Below are positions 58,937-64,000 of a DNA stretch of 64,000 nucleotides, one piece after another (position 1 is the first letter of the stretch; the number at the start of each line of letters is the position of its first letter). This DNA comes from Clostridiaceae bacterium (lineage in GTDB: Bacteria; Bacillota; Clostridia; Acetivibrionales; DUMB01), in the NCBI GenBank assembly GCA_012840085.1, contig DUMB01000081.1, forward strand, positions 1 through 64,000, given 5' to 3'. The position numbers were made by a program, and so were the translations under genes. Under the pieces are notes generated by a model, which ran no database searches, had not been told where the DNA came from, and worked only from the letters and a program-made list of their open reading frames with translations.

Positions 58937-61477
58937 TCATGTACGGCAATATTCTATTGCTATGGAATCACCTTTTTTAATTTTCTGTATATGACCATTT
59001 TTAAACAGTATTTTTGTATATCCTTTCTTGTACTCAATATCAAAGTCAGCTTCCTCTCCGTTTAATGCAAATTTTCTGCATTCACACTTTTCTCGTAACT
59101 TTAGCCCTCTAAGCTCAATATCATTATAGAATAGCCTGTCAAATGTAATGACCAAATTGCTTATACCCTGCTTTTGCGAACAATTCAGCTTAGCCCAATA
59201 TTTTGTAGTTATCAACGGCATAATCATGCTTTCTGCTTTCTGCATAACCGGACTAATTAAAATAAGCTTTTCTATTTCATCCGCATGAAAACCAGTTAAT
59301 GCATTTAATATAAACCATGCTGACGTACAATTCATATACCTGTCAACGCTATCCCAGCACGGGAATCCTGTCCTGCAATCATACCATAACGTAGTCGTCC
59401 ACGGGGTTCTGCATATTTCACATATTGCATCATTGAAATATCTGATATATTCCATTCCTTTATCAACCATACCTAATTGTATCGCAAGACAATCGAGAAA
59501 CACCATACTGTACTGAGGCCATGCATGTTCCTTATAATTCCTGTCTACAAGTTTGCCTTCTTTTGTAACTTTGATAGGAAGCATTCTATATAGCTCTTTG
59601 TTTCCGTTAAATTTATATATGTTCTCAACTGCCTTTTTCATGAGGTCGACAGGTAACAGGCTTTCAAGTCCCAGAAGCCTGGCTATCCATTCTCCTGCCA
59701 GCTGACCTACAAAGACTTCATCACACCTTGCTTTTGTAGCAATGTTGTAAGACGTACTGAAGTATTCTCCATTCCATAGATTTTCCATTATGCTTTTCTG
59801 CGCCTTATTAAAAAGCGAAATGGCTTCCTGCTTCATTGGTTCGTCATTTTCTATAGAAGCAATCCGCTCCATTATTCTTAATGTGGCAAGCCATAGAGTG
59901 CCATTATAGGAAAACAAGCCATCATGATGTTCTACATCCCAGGTGGAACCGCCTTCTGGTATCCCATCTCCGTCAGTATCAGCCGATTTGACCCATTCAT
60001 ACGCTCTGTGTATATGGGGAAGCATTCTGTTGAAAAATGTCTTATCCCCAGTCATCATAAGATCCCTGTAACATTGAAATATAAATGAGCATGATAGGTC
60101 AGGCCACAATGTATCTCCATATTCTACATTACTGCTTCCTATATTCTCATATACATTTCCACAGAAATGCGGTATATGGCCATCACCTGCTTGCAAATCT
60201 GCAAAAAGCTGTAATTCAGTCCTGTTTATTTCCGGATAGAACAATTGATATGCAGCATGTGCAATAATGCGCTGATCCATGGTACCAAGGGAACCAAACA
60301 TACCCCTGCTGGCTTCAAGGGTTGCTAAAGTTCCGTTTTTCGTTAATACAGTGTTTGAAGTTAGTGGCGTAGAATCATTTATTATTTTTGAAACCAACCA
60401 GTCAGGTAAATCTGTAGACATTAGATAACGATGCAATTCCGTAGTTTGATCTAAAAGTTGATGATAGTTTTCCAACAGTGAACCCGCAATTTCATATGCT
60501 GAATGTAACCTGTTTTGATAATAATGGCTATAATCAATATCCTCTGAGTTACTTTCATCTTCTGTTACTGAATATTGGCTTTTATAGTGAGGTGCATATT
60601 TATTAACGTCATTTCCCGACATAATTGTATTCCTGTCAAACACCTTATGATAAGGCATATACCATGAAACACATACAGGTATTTCAATTCTCTGCAGTGG
60701 ATCAACCTCAGCTTCAAGCCCAATAGTACCGGAGGGATGAACCTCGCCTTCTACACCCTTAATTGTCATATCGCCGAAAGGTTCATTTCTGGATAGTGCT
60801 TCCAGCAATTGTTCCTTTTCATTTATAGTATTCCATACATACCTTGAAAGCTTCAATTTTTCATTATATAAAGTTAATAATGCATACTCTCCAAGAGCAT
60901 TGGGGTAAACCTGTTTAGCTTCCTCACATGTTCTAAAAATCAAACCCATCATTTTATCATCCTGAACAGGTATAATATAATTGCCCGACCTGTTGCACAA
61001 CAATTCATTGTCCTTAAAACCGCCACAACCGACAACATGCTCCCATGATACATACAAATTGACTTTGATTTTATCATCAAACATATTCTGTATCTTAAAT
61101 ATAAAAACTGCTCCGGGATAATTTGATTTTTCAACATCATGTGGAACCAAAGGGCTAAATGCAGTCACTTCCAGTCTAATTGGAATATCTACACAAAAAT
61201 ATTCTGCTTTTGCCACTGGATATAAACCGGTATATTTTACAGTACTAACCCCTTGAAATTTAGAATAATCCTCTGTCTGCAACATCCTGAAATATGATTT
61301 TCCATTCTGTTCCTCGATTCTGATAGCAAAGAAACATCCTTCAAGCTCAATTATCGGAACAGCCCAATTACCGTTTGTAATAATTGTTCCCGGTTTGCCA
61401 TTTGTTAAAAGTTCTATCATTCCTGTGCCTATTCCTCCTAATGGGACACCGGTAGGATATCCCGTACACATCCTCAT
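58937..61477 (-). CDS. GH116-family glycosidase (DUF608/beta-glucosidase type)
   Basis: An 846-aa protein of the GH116 family (relatives include bacterial beta-glucosidases, beta-xylosidases and human GBA2). The N-terminal beta-sandwich begins GVPLGGIGTGMIELLTNG, the family hallmark. The (alpha/alpha)6 catalytic part shows NVEYGDTLWPDLSC and ADTDGDGIPEGGSTWD, the acid/base Asp region, then YNGTLWLATLRIMERIA. There is no signal peptide, so it probably works on imported disaccharides or glycosides. GGAGG lies eight bases before the ATG. A strong terminator separates it from the beta-helix gene upstream. Confidence 0.87.
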   Translation of the reverse strand: MRMCTGYPTGVPLGGIGTGMIELLTNGKPGTIITNGNWAVPIIELEGCFFAIRIEEQNGKSYFRMLQTEDYSKFQGVSTVKYTGLYPVAKAEYFCVDIPIRLEVTAFSPLVPHDVEKSNYPGAVFIFKIQNMFDDKIKVNLYVSWEHVVGCGGFKDNELLCNRSGNYIIPVQDDKMMGLIFRTCEEAKQVYPNALGEYALLTLYNEKLKLSRYVWNTINEKEQLLEALSRNEPFGDMTIKGVEGEVHPSGTIGLEAEVDPLQRIEIPVCVSWYMPYHKVFDRNTIMSGNDVNKYAPHYKSQYSVTEDESNSEDIDYSHYYQNRLHSAYEIAGSLLENYHQLLDQTTELHRYLMSTDLPDWLVSKIINDSTPLTSNTVLTKNGTLATLEASRGMFGSLGTMDQRIIAHAAYQLFYPEINRTELQLFADLQAGDGHIPHFCGNVYENIGSSNVEYGDTLWPDLSCSFIFQCYRDLMMTGDKTFFNRMLPHIHRAYEWVKSADTDGDGIPEGGSTWDVEHHDGLFSYNGTLWLATLRIMERIASIENDEPMKQEAISLFNKAQKSIMENLWNGEYFSTSYNIATKARCDEVFVGQLAGEWIARLLGLESLLPVDLMKKAVENIYKFNGNKELYRMLPIKVTKEGKLVDRNYKEHAWPQYSMVFLDCLAIQLGMVDKGMEYIRYFNDAICEICRTPWTTTLWYDCRTGFPCWDSVDRYMNCTSAWFILNALTGFHADEIEKLILISPVMQKAESMIMPLITTKYWAKLNCSQKQGISNLVITFDRLFYNDIELRGLKLREKCECRKFALNGEEADFDIEYKKGYTKILFKNGHIQKIKKGDSIAIEYCRT

Positions 61478-61505
61478 CCTGAATTCCTCCGTTTACAGTA
61501 TATTG

Positions 61506-61548
61506 AAAAAGTGTTGGTCAAGGCAGACCTGGCCGCCTTGACCAACAC
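61506..61548 (-). terminator. Terminator after the beta-helix protein gene
   Basis: A perfect 14-bp stem (61511-61524 with 61535-61548, 10-nt loop) is followed on the minus strand by TTTTT (61510-61506). It lies between the beta-helix stop and the GH116 start, so GH116 needs its own promoter or read-through. Confidence 0.9.
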
Positions 61549-61563
61549 ATCTAATTATTGAAA

Positions 61564-62820
61564 TTAATTTATATTAATGTTATCCTTAACTACTGTAATC
61601 ATTCCATTATTAGATACACTGGTTCCTCCCAGCACCTCGATTATATTATTTGATACAATCGCTCTTCTCGCTCCGCTACCAATTATTACTCCCGTTCCAT
61701 TGGCCTTGATATAGTTTCCTGTAATAACCACATTCCATCCGCCCGCAATGTGAATTGCCGGATTTGAATAACCTCCCATATCTCTGTTAATCACACTGCT
61801 TGATATGGTAATGTGCTTGCAATCTCCTATATAAAACGCAGTATTTCCATTACTCTTAATGTCACATGCAGAAATATTCAATTCTGTAAATGCTGTATCC
61901 ACATCGAATGCTCTCAGATGTACCCAGAAAGATCCACCTGTAATAGTCAGCTTATTCATGCCAACAAATTTCATAGCGGTAGCGCAAAAATCCACTGAAG
62001 AGTTTGTTAAAACACCCCATGTGCCTGCATTATTTTCATTATCTTCAAACAGCATTCCTACTTGGGCACCAAAGACAAATGTATTACTTACACGGAGCAT
62101 ATCGTTATGTCTAAAAATAATGCCCGTTCCATTATTGAGGAAATAGCCGTTATAGGTTGTATTCGGGGTCCAAACCTCTACATTGTGGAGAGTTGTAACA
62201 TCCCATCCATAGTCAAGGTCTATACCTACCTTAGCAACTTTGGAAATGAACACATTCTCTATAGAAGATCTGCCTGTGTTCGCTTCAGGGGAATCAACAC
62301 AATCAATACCAATCCATGCATGCGTGATTTTTACATTGCTGATACGAGTACCAACTCCTGCTAATAAAATTGTTGGAGCATACTGGGTAGGTGTACTACT
62401 TGTTTCATTTTGATCATAATCAAATGCAAGACCACTTATAGCCGCGCCTTTATTCAATCTAATACCTGAATTTGCCGGATTGGTAGGTTTGATTACAGGC
62501 ATGTTTACATCATCAGCCCCCCATGCTGCCGACATTTCACCGATCATCGACTGCTTGGTAAGATTGAGGGTTTGTGTTATCTTATATGTCCCAAAAGGAA
62601 CAAAAACAGGTTTTTTCTGTGAAGCTGATTGTGCAATCGCGTTTTGAAACGCAGCCGTATCATCAGTAACTCCGTCTCCTACCGCTCCAAAGTCTTTTAC
62701 GTTAATTACATTATCTGTAGAGGCCTCGCTTATAGTATTTAAAGAAACAAAAATCAGCGTAACCACAAGTGCAAGTAAAACTATTCTACTTTTTTGCCTG
62801 CATTTAAATAGCATCTCCAT
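61564..62820 (-). CDS. Secreted right-handed beta-helix (pectate-lyase-3-like) protein
   Basis: A 418-aa exported protein. Signal peptide at residues 1-33 (VLLALVVTLIFVSL core). The start of the mature chain, INVKDFGAVGDGVTDDTAAFQNAI, is the hallmark of the pectate lyase superfamily (Pectate_lyase_3/GH28-like and GH55-like helices). Many short strands with Asn and Ile/Val follow (GIIFRHNDMLRVSN, ISACDIKSNGNTAFYIGD), forming the coils. It probably binds or cleaves plant polysaccharide; GH28 catalytic Asp motifs are not evident. It follows an SBP gene in the same direction by 50 bp. Confidence 0.83.
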   Translation of the reverse strand: MEMLFKCRQKSRIVLLALVVTLIFVSLNTISEASTDNVINVKDFGAVGDGVTDDTAAFQNAIAQSASQKKPVFVPFGTYKITQTLNLTKQSMIGEMSAAWGADDVNMPVIKPTNPANSGIRLNKGAAISGLAFDYDQNETSSTPTQYAPTILLAGVGTRISNVKITHAWIGIDCVDSPEANTGRSSIENVFISKVAKVGIDLDYGWDVTTLHNVEVWTPNTTYNGYFLNNGTGIIFRHNDMLRVSNTFVFGAQVGMLFEDNENNAGTWGVLTNSSVDFCATAMKFVGMNKLTITGGSFWVHLRAFDVDTAFTELNISACDIKSNGNTAFYIGDCKHITISSSVINRDMGGYSNPAIHIAGGWNVVITGNYIKANGTGVIIGSGARRAIVSNNIIEVLGGTSVSNNGMITVVKDNININ

Positions 62821-62872
62821 AACTCACCATTCCTTTCCCCAAAACTTACTATACATTTATTCCAACACACAG

Positions 62873-64000
62873 TTATTTTTTAGATGCAAGGAAAGCATCA
62901 ACTTGTTTTTGCAGTTCCGCAGTGATTTTATCTACACCTGCAGCCTTTTGCTTTTCTATATAATCAGCCACTGACTGGTCGACATCTTTACAAACTCCTA
63001 ATAATAAGAGCTTGCCAAATTCATCCTGTATCTGATCCCTTTTCGCAATTTCATTCTTTATATTTTCTGAGTCAAAGAACAGGCCATATAATGGTGAGTT
63101 AATATTATTCGGTTGGCTTGCAAATTCAGCTTCCCTCTGCCAGAATCCTGAAGGATATTGTGTTGTTGGCCTCATAAACTGAGGTTTCCAGAATGCCCAC
63201 TGTGAAGGCCAATCCAGATAATTACCATTTGATGTATCCATTCCTTCCGGATAGGCAGCTGCTTCGCCGTCAAGAACATATGTCTTGCCCGGTATTCCGT
63301 ATAAAACCATATCATAAAACTCTCTATCTGTCTCCAGCAGGTTCATAAACATCAGAACTCTTTCAGGGTTTGCGGCGTTTTTATTAATAGCTACTACGTT
63401 TGCCAGTGGAGTACGGTTATAAAATTTCTTTTCAGGATAAAGCTGCGATCTGTCAGTTTCTATGCCATTGGTATAATTTTTAACAACAGATGACCACTCA
63501 TGAGTGCTATAGGTTAAAAATGCTTTTCCCTGATCAAAGAAAGTATTGATATCTGTTTTATCTATAACTGCATCCTTTGGAATGATACCAGCATCATACC
63601 ACTTTTTGGCATATTCAACCGCCTCTTTAAAGGCTTGTGTCTGCTCAAAAGGAATTACTTTGATATCAGGATCATTCATATCAAATACAAATCCATGAAA
63701 ACTCAAGTCTGCCAATTCATACTTTAATTGCGTAATTAGTCCGACAGCGTATGGGAATCCCCCTTGTGTACTTATGTTAAATATCCTCAAGTTTGGGAAC
63801 GCTTTTTTAGCATCATTTAATACTTTATCAATATCTTCAATTGTTTTTATCGAATCTGTTTTAATGTCGAAACCGTCTTTTGGCAGGAGATCTTTACGCC
63901 ACATCAGATAGCCCCTCTGATTTTGTTTCATTGTCCATGGCAGACATAATATATTTCCGTTAACTGTAGCTGCTTCCAACACTCCTGAGCTTTGGTATGT
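62873..64000 (-). CDS. Extracellular solute-binding protein, 5' part outside window
   Basis: The 3' part (about 375 codons) of a binding protein gene; the reading frame stays open to the window edge. It resembles the long LplA-type sugar-binding proteins of CUT1 importers that serve polysaccharide breakdown products: LCLPWTMKQNQRGYLMWRKDLL, EYAKKWYDAGIIPKDAVID, and the C-terminal DEFGKLLLLGVCKDVDQSVADYI. The signal peptide and lipobox would lie beyond 64000. Located upstream of the beta-helix and GH116 genes, it suggests a plant-polysaccharide locus that continues past the window, probably with YesM/YesN regulation and permeases. Confidence 0.85.
   Translation of the reverse strand, partial: TYQSSGVLEAATVNGNILCLPWTMKQNQRGYLMWRKDLLPKDGFDIKTDSIKTIEDIDKVLNDAKKAFPNLRIFNISTQGGFPYAVGLITQLKYELADLSFHGFVFDMNDPDIKVIPFEQTQAFKEAVEYAKKWYDAGIIPKDAVIDKTDINTFFDQGKAFLTYSTHEWSSVVKNYTNGIETDRSQLYPEKKFYNRTPLANVVAINKNAANPERVLMFMNLLETDREFYDMVLYGIPGKTYVLDGEAAAYPEGMDTSNGNYLDWPSQWAFWKPQFMRPTTQYPSGFWQREAEFASQPNNINSPLYGLFFDSENIKNEIAKRDQIQDEFGKLLLLGVCKDVDQSVADYIEKQKAAGVDKITAELQKQVDAFLASKK

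Noticed and set aside
1-64000. tRNA, rRNA, transposase or integrase genes
   Set aside because: None was recognised on either strand by eye; short structured RNAs could be missed without a covariance search.

Overview
The window is AT-rich DNA from an anaerobic, low-GC Firmicute of class Clostridia. The evidence is gene content: two oxygen-sensitive glycyl radical enzymes with activases, YesM/YesN-type two-component regulation, an SLH surface protein, ribose-type and CUT1 ABC importers, strong GGAGG ribosome binding sites, and frequent TTG/GTG starts. Many plant-polysaccharide and sugar genes (GH31, GH13, GH116, a pectate-lyase-like beta-helix protein) suggest a plant-biomass or gut fermenter. 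Genus cannot be fixed from the sequence alone. No rRNA, tRNA, CRISPR array or intact mobile element was seen.

Layout. (1) 1-10,000 is a patchwork of small genes: argF behind a hairpin-rich leader, an acetyltransferase, a PD-(D/E)XK-like protein, a large SLH protein, a decayed Nudix gene, a YcxB-like protein, two lipoproteins, pcm, and membrane proteins. (2) 10,540-18,700 is one plus-strand operon. It encodes a LacI regulator fused to a solute-binding-protein domain, a complete ribose-type ABC importer, a UroD/MtaA-like protein and an RbsD-like mutarotase, and ends in a terminator. (3) 18,840-23,550 holds a metallopeptidase, a second acetyltransferase, decayed gene fragments, a methyltransferase, a zinc-ribbon protein, arsC and rtcB. 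(4) 23,869-34,851 (minus) is an alpha-glucan uptake and degradation locus: histidine kinase, AraC-type response regulator, lipoprotein SBP, two permeases, GH13 and GH31. It has no transport ATPase. (5) 34,905-38,305 holds an HDOD protein, a decayed chemoreceptor tail and a full chemoreceptor.

(6) 38,876-56,022 is the most interesting part. A minus-strand operon (SBP, ATPase, two permeases, glycyl radical enzyme 1, activase 1, ASKHA-fold protein) is divergent from a plus-strand operon (DeoR regulator, ROK kinase, AroE-like dehydrogenase, VOC protein). The plus-strand operon converges on a third operon (activase 2 then glycyl radical enzyme 2) across a strong bidirectional terminator. Together these look like an uncharacterised anaerobic catabolic pathway for an imported sugar, polyol or cyclitol. 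It would use two different radical C-O or C-C cleaving enzymes and a dehydrogenase whose shikimate-binding serines are altered. (7) 56,023-64,000 holds the last codons and terminator of a lost SLH paralogue, an antibiotic-resistance-type ABC-F protein with a possible translational attenuator, a GH116 glycosidase, a secreted beta-helix protein and the 3' part of an SBP gene that runs off the window.

Gene decay is a recurrent theme: Nudix, GH94-like, immunity-protein-like, chemoreceptor and SLH remnants all lie between intact genes. Dispersed short repeats, one with compensatory changes in its hairpin, lie in the gaps.
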